DNA of 43,818 bases from Bacteroidales bacterium UBA5197 (GCA_002412885.1 DHVX01000027.1:1-43818); one strand, 5' to 3'; positions 8,975 through 18,347 are shown, numbered from the stretch's first letter. The notes: generated from the sequence alone by a model not told the origin. Made by a program: numbers and translations.

Positions 8975-10788
8975 TGAGCCACTCTAACATACCGGAAACA
9001 TACTCCCGAATGCTATCTGCATCTTTGCTGCTTCAGGAGAAGTTGCTGAAGAATGGCAAACTTTTTTCCGCAGGTCGGTTTATTACTTTTGCCGGAGCAT
9101 TGGCTTTGGCTATCATGGCTTTTGTTTCCGCAAGTATATGGTGGTGGCTGGCAGCAGTTTTATTTACCGGGTTCATTGTTTTGCTTGTTTTTCATGAAAG
9201 AATGCTCCGGAAACAACGTTTTAATGATTCCTGCATTCTGGCTCTTAATCAGGAGCTTGAAGCCTGCAAAGGCATATACACTTCATTTGATGGCGGATCA
9301 GCGTTTGCCGATCACAGCCATACTTTTTCAACAGATCTTGATGTTTTTGGCGATCACTCCCTGTTTCAGGCGCTCAACCGAACAGCAACTCCCCTGGCAA
9401 AGAAAACTTTATCGGATTGGTTGCTTATTCCACTTACCAACGCCGGATATATAACTGAAAGACAATCCGGAGTGCGGGAACTGGCGGCTCTGCCGGATTG
9501 GCGTATAAAATTCCGCGCTCACGGCATGGTAGCCGATGAAAGCACCAACGATCTTGATTCACTGTATGAATGGTTGAATCTCCGGCCTCTGTTCATGTCA
9601 AAAGGTTTTGGACTTGCTGTTTGGCTGACTCCGGTTTTTTCGTTGACAGCCATTGCACTGCTCATCACCGGAGTATTTTCTTTTCAGTTGTTTTTACTCT
9701 ATATGCTTTTGCCTCTCGGGTTCAGCGGATTCTATATTAAAGCCATAAATCGTCGCCACATAATGCTCAGCCGAAGGGTTGAGCTGTTTGGTAAATATGC
9801 CGATCGTTTCAAAATGCTGGAAGAAGAGTCATTCATCAGCCCGCTGTTGCTGAAGTTGCAACAGAATATTAGTTCCGCAGGTCATTCGGCCGGAGGTAGT
9901 ATCAGGAAGCTTGGCCGGATCACCGCCTCACTCGATACACGTTTGAACTTTTTGGCGGGGTTCGTACTTAATTTTCTGATGCTCTGGGATATCCGCCAGA
10001 TGCGCCGGTTGGAGCAATGGCAGGATTTGCATCGCGAATATGTCCCTTTGTGGTTTGAAAATCTTGCAAAGGCAGAAGCCATCGCCAGCCTTGGCGCTTT
10101 TTCATACGCAAGCCCTTCATTTATTTTTCCTGATATAAATACTGAAGAATTTGTTGTTAAGGCAACTGAAGCCGGTCATCCTTTGATTCTGGAAAATGTG
10201 CGGGTTAATAATGATATTCTGCTCACGCACCGCGGCCATTTTAATGTTGTAACCGGTGCCAATATGGCGGGCAAAAGCACTTACCTCCGCACCATCGGGG
10301 TAAATATGATACTGGCGCTCGCCGGAGCTCCTGTTTGTGCAAAGACTTTTGTCTGTTACCCTGCCCCGGTTTTTACAAGTCTGCGCACCACCGATTCCCT
10401 GAGCTCAAATCAATCTTATTTTTATGCTGAGTTGCTGAAACTGAAAGAACTGATTGATCGTTTGGGTAGGGGAGAGGAGTTGTTTATTCTTCTTGATGAA
10501 ATATTGAAAGGCACCAATTCTGCCGATAAACAGGCCGGATCAAAAGCCTTGCTCACTCAACTGATAGGTTTGGGGGCTTCCGGTTTTATAGCCACGCACG
10601 ATCTGGAATTGGGGAATCTGGAAAAATCATTCCCCGAGGATGTTACCAACTACAGTTTTGAAGCTGAAATCAACGGTGATGAGCTTCATTTTGATTATAA
10701 ACTGAAACCAGGAATTGCACGAAACCTCAATGCAACTTTCCTGATGCAGAAAATGGGAATTACCATTTCGAAGGGCAATGTCGTTTAG
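8974..10788 (+). CDS. Membrane-anchored MutS-like ATPase
   Basis: The 604-aa protein starts with GTG at 8974; an in-frame ATG is at 9010. It has hydrophobic helices at ~35-53 and ~56-74, a second pair at ~215-256, then a MutS core (clamp/lever) and C-terminal ATPase. The ATPase has Walker A GANMAGKST (428-436), Walker B with the MutS signature LLDEILKGTNS, and THDLELG. It lacks the mismatch-binding domain I with its Phe-x-Glu motif, so it is not canonical MutS. Such membrane MutS paralogues are known in Bacteroidota, but I know of no settled function. Coupling to the CYTH gene is visible in the overlapping start. Confidence 0.85.
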   Translation: MSHSNIPETYSRMLSASLLLQEKLLKNGKLFSAGRFITFAGALALAIMAFVSASIWWWLAAVLFTGFIVLLVFHERMLRKQRFNDSCILALNQELEACKGIYTSFDGGSAFADHSHTFSTDLDVFGDHSLFQALNRTATPLAKKTLSDWLLIPLTNAGYITERQSGVRELAALPDWRIKFRAHGMVADESTNDLDSLYEWLNLRPLFMSKGFGLAVWLTPVFSLTAIALLITGVFSFQLFLLYMLLPLGFSGFYIKAINRRHIMLSRRVELFGKYADRFKMLEEESFISPLLLKLQQNISSAGHSAGGSIRKLGRITASLDTRLNFLAGFVLNFLMLWDIRQMRRLEQWQDLHREYVPLWFENLAKAEAIASLGAFSYASPSFIFPDINTEEFVVKATEAGHPLILENVRVNNDILLTHRGHFNVVTGANMAGKSTYLRTIGVNMILALAGAPVCAKTFVCYPAPVFTSLRTTDSLSSNQSYFYAELLKLKELIDRLGRGEELFILLDEILKGTNSADKQAGSKALLTQLIGLGASGFIATHDLELGNLEKSFPEDVTNYSFEAEINGDELHFDYKLKPGIARNLNATFLMQKMGITISKGNVV

Positions 10789-11158
10789 TAAAGAAAATTG
10801 GTTTCGACTCGTCAAGTAAGGTAAACATTGCCTTTTAATACACACACAATCAATAATTTACAATGTCATCCTGAGCGGAGTCGAAGGACTTAACGATCAA
10901 TTATCAACAATGCATTTTTAAAAGGAAACGTAGGGCAAAAATGTTAAATGCACTTCGACCCGGCTAAGCGGCATTTGCAATGCCGCTTTGAACATCATTG
11001 AATTTGTAATTCAATAATATATGCCCGACTTATTCATCCCTTAAGTCGCTTATTTGGATAATTGCAAATTATCCAGTGTTCAGAGCGGCATTGCAAATGC
11101 CGCTCAGCCGTCATTGGTTTCTCCCTTTCGGGAGTCGAAGGACAAAACGAACAATCTT
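10789..11158. repeat. Intergenic cluster of palindromic repeats
   Basis: No gene is present. A CATCCTGAGCGGAGTCGAAG module lies at ~10864. Three palindromes follow: 10966-10988 (AAGCGGCATT-TGC-AATGCCGCTT), 11056-11074 (GGATAATT-GCA-AATTATCC) and 11084-11104, which is the first one inverted. At 11112-11150 is a 39-bp module that recurs in reverse at 12611-12648, on the other side of the aminotransferase gene. Confidence 0.8.
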
Positions 11159-12451
11159 TTAAAGGTTTTTCAACCAGTTCACCAATGATTTTGTGCCATC
11201 AGTAATTTTCGGGCAGAATAGTTCCGGGAAATGTGAATTCAGCTTTTTGTCGGCCCATTCTCCTGTAGCTGCTTTGAGTGCTTCAGCGCCGTTAAAGTCC
11301 ACATAAGCCATTCTGCTCACCAGTTCACCTGATGCCAGTCCGAATTCACTTCCGGGAAGCATGGCAACCCCTGTTTCATTCAACATTGCATTGCACATCT
11401 CATTGCTGGTGAAAATTCCCCTCTGATTCAGTTTTTCGCGGTAAAAGCTGAAATCGGGAAAAAGGTAGAACCCTCCGTCGGCCTGCGGAACTCTAATATT
11501 GGCAGCCTCAAAGGCATCAGTCATATACTTCGCCAGTGCTTTGAGAATCCGGCGGCTTTGTTTGAGGTATTCATCAATTTCGGGGTTGCCTTCAAAAGCA
11601 GTTATTGCTGCATATTGTATTGGGGCACTGGTTGAAGTATAAGTTTCGCTTGCCGCTGAAGCCATTGCATCAAGCAGCCAGCGCAGACTTGGCGGAAATG
11701 AAAATGTACCAAGCCGCCAACCGCCTGCTCCGCACCATTTGCTGAGTCCGCTGCTGACGATGGTTCCTTCGGGGTAGTATCGGGCAATTGAAACGTGTTG
11801 GCCGTTGTGATTGATCATTCCGTAAATTTCATCGGAAATCAGAATTACCTTATATTTCTGTGCCACCTGTGCCAGCAGTTTGAGCCGCTCAATCGGATAG
11901 GTATTTCCTGTTGGATTTGAAGGGTAATTGAGGATCACAATCCTTGGCCGGTCAGGATCATCGCGGCAAACCATATCGAGCAGCTCTGGGCTCATCCGCC
12001 AGTTGTTGTCGGGCGATGCCGGAATCCAATGCACATGCCTACCAATGATGCGTGCCTGCGGAGAATAGGAAACCCAGCTTGGTGTTGGAATCAGCAGATC
12101 GCCATAATAAACCAGTTGCAGCAAAAAAATCAGTTCTTTTGAGCCCGGACCGATCAAAATATCGTCGGGATCGGTAACTATTCCCTGATGACGGAGGTTA
12201 AAACCAGCTACAGCTTTGCGAAGTTCATACAAACCTTTCACCGGAAGGTAATCTTTTTGGTGGGCGTTTTGCCGCAAAGCTTCAACCACCGATTCAGGCA
12301 CAGGAAAGGGCGATTGCCCCAGCCCGAACTTGAAAACTGTTTTGCCCTCCTTAATCAGCTTATTGCTCAATTCATTGATTCGCAGTGTAGCAGAGGGTTT
12401 TAGTCCCCTGACGTTGAGATTCAGGTTGATGTGCAGAGGTTCGTGTTTCAT
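11159..12451 (-). CDS. PLP-dependent class I/II aminotransferase
   Basis: This 430-aa fold-type I aminotransferase has YPSNPTGN (176-183), SDEIYG (206-211) and the cofactor lysine Lys238 in SGLSKWCGAGGWRLG. The C-terminal DGGFYLFPDF and LPGSEFG segments are typical of aspartate/aromatic-type aminotransferases. It is longer than the usual ~390-400 aa, partly from the N-terminal MKHEPLHINLNLNVRG extension. The substrate cannot be fixed; an aspartate- or branched-chain-type transaminase is plausible. It stands alone and is bracketed by inverted copies of a 38-39 bp repeat. Confidence 0.9.
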   Translation of the reverse strand: MKHEPLHINLNLNVRGLKPSATLRINELSNKLIKEGKTVFKFGLGQSPFPVPESVVEALRQNAHQKDYLPVKGLYELRKAVAGFNLRHQGIVTDPDDILIGPGSKELIFLLQLVYYGDLLIPTPSWVSYSPQARIIGRHVHWIPASPDNNWRMSPELLDMVCRDDPDRPRIVILNYPSNPTGNTYPIERLKLLAQVAQKYKVILISDEIYGMINHNGQHVSIARYYPEGTIVSSGLSKWCGAGGWRLGTFSFPPSLRWLLDAMASAASETYTSTSAPIQYAAITAFEGNPEIDEYLKQSRRILKALAKYMTDAFEAANIRVPQADGGFYLFPDFSFYREKLNQRGIFTSNEMCNAMLNETGVAMLPGSEFGLASGELVSRMAYVDFNGAEALKAATGEWADKKLNSHFPELFCPKITDGTKSLVNWLKNL

Positions 12452-12771
12452 GATGCTGAGTTGGTTTTAATGCCTAAAAATAGTTAAAACCCCTCAACCC
12501 GGATGCCTTTTTATCAATAAAATTGTAATTATGGTTCAATGTCGTAGATAAAACCCATGATGAAATATAGTATGAAATATCCTTCGACTCCGCTGCCATT
12601 GACAGATGGTTCGTTTTGTCCTTCGACCCCGAAAGGGAGAAACCAATGCCGCTTAGCCGGGGTTATTGCATTTAAGGTCATTAAAAAGAAAAAATTGCAC
12701 CACAATTCCCATGTCACACTGAGCGGAGTCGAAGTGTTTAACGCTTGAGCTTCTTGAAATTCAAATATAAA
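12452..12771. repeat. Intergenic repeat modules
   Basis: No credible gene is present. It contains CCTTCGACTCCGCTG at ~12581, the inverted 38-bp module at 12611-12648 (continuing CCGCTTAGCCGGGG, the inverse of 10957-10970), and CACACTGAGCGGAGTCGAAG at ~12716. These belong to the TTCGACTCCGCTCAG-type repeat family also seen near 10.9, 23.5 and 27.9 kb. Confidence 0.75.
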
Positions 12772-12803
12772 AGCCGGTGACAACCCGAAGGCCATCACCG
12801 GCT
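12772..12803 (-). terminator. Terminator of the PQQ-like gene
   Basis: AGCCGGTGA and TCACCGGCT form a 9-bp stem with a 14-base loop. In the minus direction it lies just after the stop at 12811 and is followed by TTTTATATTTG. It ends the DUF4440/PQQ-like unit. Confidence 0.8.
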
Positions 12804-12810
12804 ATCTAAT

Positions 12811-14769
12811 TTATTTAACAGAGTAAATTTTTACCTCACTTCCATCCGGTTTAAAAAACATTTCAGCTCCCTGACTGAAATGTGGTGTTTCAGCAAAAAG
12901 CAACCATGCTTCATCGGTTCCGCGAATCTGCATTTTATCGAGGTCGATGGATGCAAAGGTTTTGAATTTCAGCTTTTTAGGATCACCTGCCGTAAAAATA
13001 GAATAGTCCTGATAAGAATCATCATAATTCATATCCAGATGTGCAGGATAATAAATAATGTTAGGAGTTTTCAGGCTACCTTCAATTGATGCTGTCAGCG
13101 CATTTATCTTAATAATACCGTTTGCACAGTTAAGGATGATTTTTTGTTGTTCAGGGAAGTACATTAGTTTCCAGGTATTGCCCAATTTTTCTTTCGAAAT
13201 CGGAATATTCTTAATAACATCGCCGGTTTTGGGATCCAGAATAAAGAAGTTTTTATCAGTAGCACAATATAATTTGCCATCAATAAATTCAACGCCGGCC
13301 ACATATTGGAATTTATCCTTTGCTTTTTTTCCTATCTGATCACCATCCCATACTATATTACCGGTTTTTGCATCGTAGGCGATCAATCCGTATTTATCCT
13401 TGTTAAGGTATTCGCGTCTCCAGCGAATGCGTGTGGAAGTGCTTGATTTTTCTTCGTAGCGTACTACTTTCATTGCAGGGCTTCCATGAGCCATAATTAC
13501 CATGTCATCGGTAACTGCAAGAGTAGGTATTTTTTGTGCATCCGGGAATTTTTTCGATTCCCAGATCATTGAGCCATTCTGCGAATCGTAACATCTTACG
13601 GTATTCCTGAGTTTATCTACCACAAAAGCATTTCCATTAACAACTACCGGTGATGGAGAAGGGAAAGGTGTAAAATAGGTTTTAGACATGCTACTTTTCA
13701 TTTCCAAAGAGGAATAGGATGCATGCCACAGTTTTTCGCCTGTATTGATATCGAGTACCGTAAGGCCGTCGTTCATTTTTATAATTGGATCGTGTTGAAC
13801 AATCAGCTTCCCATCGGCATAGTCAAGCCGCACATAAGGCGTGAAATCAATTGCATCGAAAAGGAAGCTGATTTTATGTTGCTTTCGCCACAGTTCCTTG
13901 TTGGAGTCTTCGTCATAGGCTATAAAATTCATTTTATAACTGGGAATATCAGCCGATATACCCTGAATAGCACCCAAAAATGACCATCCTTTGCTGGTTT
14001 CGCCCTGCATTATCACGTACATGTTTTTTTCGGGAATGTTTATGGTTGTTGCATGTTTGCGATCGGTAAGGTATTTTTTCTTGTTAAAGTAAGGCTCAAT
14101 GTCTGTAACCTCTTTCCCCTCCTGGGCAGTAAGATACATCTCCTCATCTTTGCCTAAAACAATTCTCACCAGATCGTAATAGTTCATGGTATAACAGTCG
14201 AACTGCTTTGCTTTACCTGACATTTCGAAGCTTTTACTCCACAGAATATTGCCTGTATAAACATCCACAAAATCCACACTTTCTTTTGTGGGGAGTATTA
14301 CACCAAAGGTTTCGCTGTCGAAATTATTCTGAAACCCTTCCGATAATTCGTACTTGCCAAAATCCGAAACATACTTTGAACTTTTCCAAAGCAATTTGCC
14401 GGTTTTGCCATCGATGAAATACTTTTCGGCAATTCCCTTCTTGGTGTCTTCATCAAAAACCAGTATCACGTTCGCGTTTTTGTTCCAGTACTGGTTCGAG
14501 AATTTTTCGTTGGCAAAATCGTTTTTAAAATTTATGGTCCAGAGAATTTTACCACTTGTGCCGTCGAACATAAGCATATCGCCTTTGGTTGAACACAGGA
14601 AGTTTTTGAAATCGTCGGTGTGGTTGTAGAAATTGATAGTAGGTTTGAATGGCAGTTTTACTTTCTGCAATTCTTTAAAAGCCGGGCCGCCTGCGATGGT
14701 TGCAGCAGGAAACATAAGCAGCGAAATAACTGTACAAAACAGAATTCTCTTGAAAGTGAGTGTTTTCAT
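12811..14769 (-). CDS. PQQ-like beta-propeller protein, exported
   Basis: The ATG at 14769 is chosen because it gives a clean signal peptide (MKTLTFKRILFCTVISLLMFP, cleavage near ATIAGG); the frame is open for ten more codons. The 652-aa protein has at least six repeats of the TG-x-hydrophobic-x-W type (TGKILWTINF, TGKLLWKSSK, TGNILWSKSF, TGEKLWHASY, NGSMIWESKK, TGNIVWDGDQ), as in PQQ-enzyme and BamB-like propellers. Catalytic residues of PQQ dehydrogenases are not evident, so a scaffold or binding role is more likely. The start is 23 bases after the DUF4440-type gene, suggesting one transcript. Confidence 0.85.
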   Translation of the reverse strand: MKTLTFKRILFCTVISLLMFPAATIAGGPAFKELQKVKLPFKPTINFYNHTDDFKNFLCSTKGDMLMFDGTSGKILWTINFKNDFANEKFSNQYWNKNANVILVFDEDTKKGIAEKYFIDGKTGKLLWKSSKYVSDFGKYELSEGFQNNFDSETFGVILPTKESVDFVDVYTGNILWSKSFEMSGKAKQFDCYTMNYYDLVRIVLGKDEEMYLTAQEGKEVTDIEPYFNKKKYLTDRKHATTINIPEKNMYVIMQGETSKGWSFLGAIQGISADIPSYKMNFIAYDEDSNKELWRKQHKISFLFDAIDFTPYVRLDYADGKLIVQHDPIIKMNDGLTVLDINTGEKLWHASYSSLEMKSSMSKTYFTPFPSPSPVVVNGNAFVVDKLRNTVRCYDSQNGSMIWESKKFPDAQKIPTLAVTDDMVIMAHGSPAMKVVRYEEKSSTSTRIRWRREYLNKDKYGLIAYDAKTGNIVWDGDQIGKKAKDKFQYVAGVEFIDGKLYCATDKNFFILDPKTGDVIKNIPISKEKLGNTWKLMYFPEQQKIILNCANGIIKINALTASIEGSLKTPNIIYYPAHLDMNYDDSYQDYSIFTAGDPKKLKFKTFASIDLDKMQIRGTDEAWLLFAETPHFSQGAEMFFKPDGSEVKIYSVK

Positions 14770-14792
14770 AATTAATTTAAGTTTTAAGATTT

Positions 14793-15605
14793 CTACCAAT
14801 TTGTCTCTGCCAATAACATTGCTTGTGAAGTGCCACCTACCAGGCAGTCGAGATACATTTTCATATACTCATCTGCCTTTTCTTTTCCGTATTTGGCATT
14901 TAAAGCGTATTCAATGTTATAGTTTAGATTTCCTTTGAACGGATCCATCAGGTAAATATAGGTGTAGGTTCCATCAGCATTTTTACTGACTGGCTTTTGC
15001 ATCCTTACATTGGCTTTTACCTGTGGATTGGTTTCTTTGCCGGCAGGTGACAGGATATTCATGTTAAAATCTTCGAACTGTGTTACCTTATCCGGTTTTA
15101 CCTGATTGAGCACGATCAATACTGAATCATTAAATGAAGCTCTTTGCACGGGCGGAGGAGTGCTTGCATTCCAGATGTCGCGGAATACCTTCCATTTCCC
15201 TCCTTCCTGCTTCCAGGTTACAATGTACTTGCCCTGATCAACCATTTGATCACCCTTAACGAAAAGGCTGTATTTGCCTTCTTCAATGGCAAGATCACCG
15301 AATTTCTGGGCTGTAGTGGTTTCAAAGTTCACTTTCACGATTCCCATTTCCCGGGTTGCGTTCCAGAATTTACCAATGGCAGCCTTTCCATCCAGTATTT
15401 CGCTGTTTGCCGGAAACAGTCTGGCGTCGTTGGTGTATGAATCGAATAATGTGGTTGTGTCGCCATTGGCAAAGGCTTCCATCATCCTTTTATTGGCTTC
15501 CTTAATCGGTTCGTTTATATCCGACGGGGCCTGGCTACAACCCGAATAGAACAGTGCTGAGGCTATAATAGCCAAAGCGCTAAGCAATGTTTGTAAGCTT
15601 CTCAT
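14793..15605 (-). CDS. DUF4440/SnoaL-like (NTF2 fold) lipoprotein
   Basis: The ATG at 15605 gives a lipoprotein signal peptide with lipobox YSGC (Cys23); upstream in-frame codons add an implausible leader. Residues ~30-145 read as an NTF2-like domain of the DUF4440 type (IKEANKRMMEAFANGDTTTLFDSYTNDARLFP, WKVFRDIWNAS). The ~125-residue C-terminal part contains VLIVLNQVKPDKVTQFEDF and a lysine-rich end that I do not recognise. DUF4440 proteins have varied or unknown functions. It is 270 aa long and lies directly before the PQQ-like gene, likely in the same operon. Confidence 0.8.
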   Translation of the reverse strand: MRSLQTLLSALAIIASALFYSGCSQAPSDINEPIKEANKRMMEAFANGDTTTLFDSYTNDARLFPANSEILDGKAAIGKFWNATREMGIVKVNFETTTAQKFGDLAIEEGKYSLFVKGDQMVDQGKYIVTWKQEGGKWKVFRDIWNASTPPPVQRASFNDSVLIVLNQVKPDKVTQFEDFNMNILSPAGKETNPQVKANVRMQKPVSKNADGTYTYIYLMDPFKGNLNYNIEYALNAKYGKEKADEYMKMYLDCLVGGTSQAMLLAETNW

Positions 15606-15737
15606 GGTTCCTGGTCTTTTAAAGGTTAGTGGGTTATGCAATACCTGTAATTGTTTATAAAAATTTGTCGTCGACAACTGTTAAGGAATAGATTTTTAGA
15701 TCTATGCCAGCGGTTAGGTGAAGTGAGCTCTTAATGC

Positions 15738-15758
15738 AATTTGGTATAGTTTGATTTT
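15738..15758 (+). repeat. 21-bp repeated phrase, copy 2
   Basis: This is identical to 6040-6060. Here it lies between two minus-strand genes and reads opposite to them, which argues against its being their promoter. Confidence 0.5.
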
Positions 15759-15809
15759 AGTGGATTAACCGTATGCTAACAAAATTCGGGAATAATTAAA
15801 GGTTTGTCA

Positions 15810-15827
15810 ATCACCCTTTGATGTGAT
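15810..15827. promoter_or_regulatory. Candidate operator, copy 1 (ATCAC-N8-GTGAT)
   Basis: ATCACCCTTTGATGTGAT lies between the BNR gene's stop and the DUF4440-type gene, ~205 bases upstream of the latter's start. It shares a 24-base identical stretch with the copy at 17964-17981. It could serve the DUF4440/PQQ-like unit. Binding by the neighbouring LuxR-type regulator is inferred from location only. Confidence 0.45.
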
Positions 15828-15844
15828 ATTTATGTCGTGGGCTC

Positions 15845-17899
15845 TTACTCCTTCACCAACTTACTGCAATGAACCTTTTTTCCGTCACATATCCTGAACA
15901 GGTAAACACCTTTCGGATAGCTTCCCAGATCAATGGTTTCATCAGGCTGCTGAATCACTTTGCTCAGTATAGTCCGGCCTTTCATGTCGGTAATGTGGAT
16001 TATTGATCCGTTAATGGTATTTGAAGTGTGAATTGTTACCAGCCCGTCTGAAGGGTTTGGAAATAATGTAACCGGCTTTTTTTCTGCCAGTTCGTTGATC
16101 CCGATGGAACCACCGCCGTTCTTGTTCTTGAATATCACACCGTTTGAACTTACGGCATAACCGGTATTCTTGTGGAAAGTAACATGGCCTATCGGTTCAG
16201 GGGTTTTTCCTGTACTGTTGGTCCAGGTTGATCCGCCATCGGTTGTTTTTAAAATCCTTCCACCGATGATATAGTCGTTTACATCGCCTGTGGCGATATA
16301 CCCCGTTTGTTCATCGATAAACCAGACTGAGCGCATGCCATACCCTGTAAGAACGCCGGGGATTTTTGTCCAGGTTGTCCCTGCATCAGCAGTTTTCATC
16401 ACCGTTCCGAAAGCCCCTACACTAAAACCTTTTGATGGGGTCGGAAAATGAACGGAAAACATTTGGATGCCAGTACTTGTGCTTTGCCAAATGCTCCCGC
16501 CGTTGGTCGTTTTAAGGATGGCGCTACCACTGCTGGCAATATAACCTGTGTTTTGATCTGTAAACCAGATGCTCTGGAAGTTGAAGCCGGAATTATCCGT
16601 TAAAAAAGTCCAGGTAGCACCGGCATCAGTTGTCTTTACTATATTCCCGCTCGTTCCAACGGCAAAACCGGTGGTTGCGTTCGTAAAATAAATGGAATAG
16701 AGTGCAGGGGAAGCACCCTGGTTTTCCACATTCTGTTTAGTCCACGTATTTCCACCGTCTGTGGTTTTCATAATACATCCATAATGGCCGACAGCATAGC
16801 CGTTGTTCAGGTCTGTAAAAAATACAGAAGAAAGCGAATTGTCAGTAAACTGCTTCGACCAGGTGACGCCGCCATCGTTGGTTTTCATAATAATACCTTC
16901 GAGAGAAGTCTTTCCCCCCACTGCAACGACGATGTTTTCGGTCAGGGCAAAGGAAGCGTTCAGTCCATAATCTGTGCCTTCCGTCGTTTTGGTCCAGGTA
17001 TTTCCGCCATCTGTGGTTGTGATAATGAGCCCATTTTTACCCAGCGCAAATCCTTTGTCGGCAGATGAGAACGCGACACTCCACAGGCCGACAGTAACTC
17101 CGGTGTTATGCTGGGTCCATGAATTGCCGGCATCGGTGGTTTTAAGTATTACAGTACCCCCGATAGCATACCCGGTAGAAGCATCGACAAAGTTTAAATA
17201 GCCACATCCAGGCAGGGGAAAAGACAGTTGAGTCCAGGTGTTTCCACCATCGGTGGTCTTCAAAAGGCCCGCACCAGCAACATATCCTGTGTTTGCATCG
17301 GTAAAAAAGATGGAGAAGACGGATCCGGTCGGGAACGCCGAAGTCCATGTTTTTCCTCCATCGTCGGTCCGCAGGAGGCCCGTATTCGTGCCGCCGGTAA
17401 AGCCAACGCTCTGGTTGAGGAAATGGACAGTAAACAGGGTTTTGTTCATGCTTGAGGAGACCAGGTTCCAGGTAACACCGTAATCCAAAGTCCGATAAAC
17501 CTTACCCGACTCTCCGACAGCAAAGCCGAACCCATTATTGGTGAAAAAGACAGAGTAGAGATTAAGTCTATCGGGCAGAATTGTAACCTGCCAGTTTTCT
17601 CCGCCATCAAAGGTCCTGACAATGACGCCCTTTTCGCCGACTGCATAAACGGTATCAGGGCTAACAACCTGGACCGATCTCAGGTTTGTTTCAGCGCCTG
17701 TCTGCGAGAATGTCCAGTTGGCTCCGCCGTCGGTTGTTTTCCGGAATGAGCCAAGGTCACCAACTGCGTAACCGATTTGTGTGTTATAGAACTTCATGTC
17801 GGACAGGAAAGAATTGGTCAGAAACCAGTCCTGGGCGATCTGAGCATTGACCATAAAGGACAATGCCCCCAGCAAAACCAAAAAGTAAATTCGTTTCAT
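15845..17899 (-). CDS. BNR-repeat (Ycf48-like) protein with T9SS sorting domain
   Basis: The 684-aa protein has a signal peptide ending VNAQ at ~20. About a dozen repeats of the form K/RTTDGGxTW follow, each with a preceding G-hydrophobic-AVG strand, as in sialidase/Ycf48-type beta-propellers; two seven-bladed propellers would fit. The last ~85 residues (LFPNPSDGLVTIHTS, ITDMKGRTILS, GVYLFRI) are a type A Por secretion C-terminal domain, so it is exported across the outer membrane by type IX secretion. The sialidase catalytic Asp-box alone does not imply hydrolase activity; adhesion or glycan binding is as likely. A putative operator lies 65 bases upstream. Confidence 0.9.
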   Translation of the reverse strand: MKRIYFLVLLGALSFMVNAQIAQDWFLTNSFLSDMKFYNTQIGYAVGDLGSFRKTTDGGANWTFSQTGAETNLRSVQVVSPDTVYAVGEKGVIVRTFDGGENWQVTILPDRLNLYSVFFTNNGFGFAVGESGKVYRTLDYGVTWNLVSSSMNKTLFTVHFLNQSVGFTGGTNTGLLRTDDGGKTWTSAFPTGSVFSIFFTDANTGYVAGAGLLKTTDGGNTWTQLSFPLPGCGYLNFVDASTGYAIGGTVILKTTDAGNSWTQHNTGVTVGLWSVAFSSADKGFALGKNGLIITTTDGGNTWTKTTEGTDYGLNASFALTENIVVAVGGKTSLEGIIMKTNDGGVTWSKQFTDNSLSSVFFTDLNNGYAVGHYGCIMKTTDGGNTWTKQNVENQGASPALYSIYFTNATTGFAVGTSGNIVKTTDAGATWTFLTDNSGFNFQSIWFTDQNTGYIASSGSAILKTTNGGSIWQSTSTGIQMFSVHFPTPSKGFSVGAFGTVMKTADAGTTWTKIPGVLTGYGMRSVWFIDEQTGYIATGDVNDYIIGGRILKTTDGGSTWTNSTGKTPEPIGHVTFHKNTGYAVSSNGVIFKNKNGGGSIGINELAEKKPVTLFPNPSDGLVTIHTSNTINGSIIHITDMKGRTILSKVIQQPDETIDLGSYPKGVYLFRICDGKKVHCSKLVKE

Positions 17900-17963
17900 A
17901 GATTCAGTTTTATATGGTTTATAGACATATTACCAAAGTTCGTATATAAAAACAGGCTTGTCA

Positions 17964-17981
17964 ATCACCCTTTGATGTGAT
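17964..17981. promoter_or_regulatory. Candidate operator, copy 2
   Basis: ATCACCCTTTGATGTGAT lies 65 bases before the start of the BNR/T9SS gene, in a position suited to a regulator. It is preceded by TTGTCA as in copy 1. The half-sites ATCAC and GTGAT are inverse with an 8-base gap. Confidence 0.5.
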
Positions 17982-18050
17982 TTTTACATCTGGATAAATA
18001 CATGGATTATTAAGAAATAGGAGGAGAAAGCAAAACCCGGAACAATATGA

Positions 18051-18094
18051 TCGTTTTGTCCTTTCATGCACGTGCGGGACTACTAATGACAGAT
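18051..18094. repeat. 44-bp repeat module, copy 1
   Basis: A module starting TCGTTTTGTCCTTTC and ending TAATGACAGAT surrounds a GCACGTGC palindrome. It is matched at 25582-25625, where the centre is CCCGCACTTGCGGG. Here it abuts the long repeat's CTGTCAT end. Confidence 0.7.
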
Positions 18095-18185
18095 TTAAAT
18101 AATACCAATTGCTGATCAAAACGAAAATCAACCTTAATCACTCTTAATAACCTTAGTAACAAAACTGACCCCAACGATTTTGAAC

Positions 18186-18214
18186 CCTGCCTGCCGGAGT
18201 GGCACGCAGGCAGG
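18186..18214 (+). repeat. 29-bp hairpin insert 3
   Basis: CCTGCCTGC-N11-GCAGGCAGG at the site equivalent to insert 2 of copy A. The loop CGGAGTGGCAC is the exact inverse of insert 2's loop, as expected for the inverted copy. Confidence 0.85.
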
Positions 18215-18347
18215 CTTAGTTCTTCTTAAAAACCTTATCATACAAAACACTTTTTAATACAAGAAAAAATAAGGTTGGGAAGAAAAAATAAGGTTGGAGG
18301 TGTTCCGGTGGGTTGCTTGCTACTAAGGTTTGGAAGGTAAAAATAAG

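Noticed and set aside
8974..10788. Canonical mismatch-repair MutS
   Set aside because: The mismatch-binding domain is missing, the length is about two thirds of MutS, and there are four hydrophobic helices.
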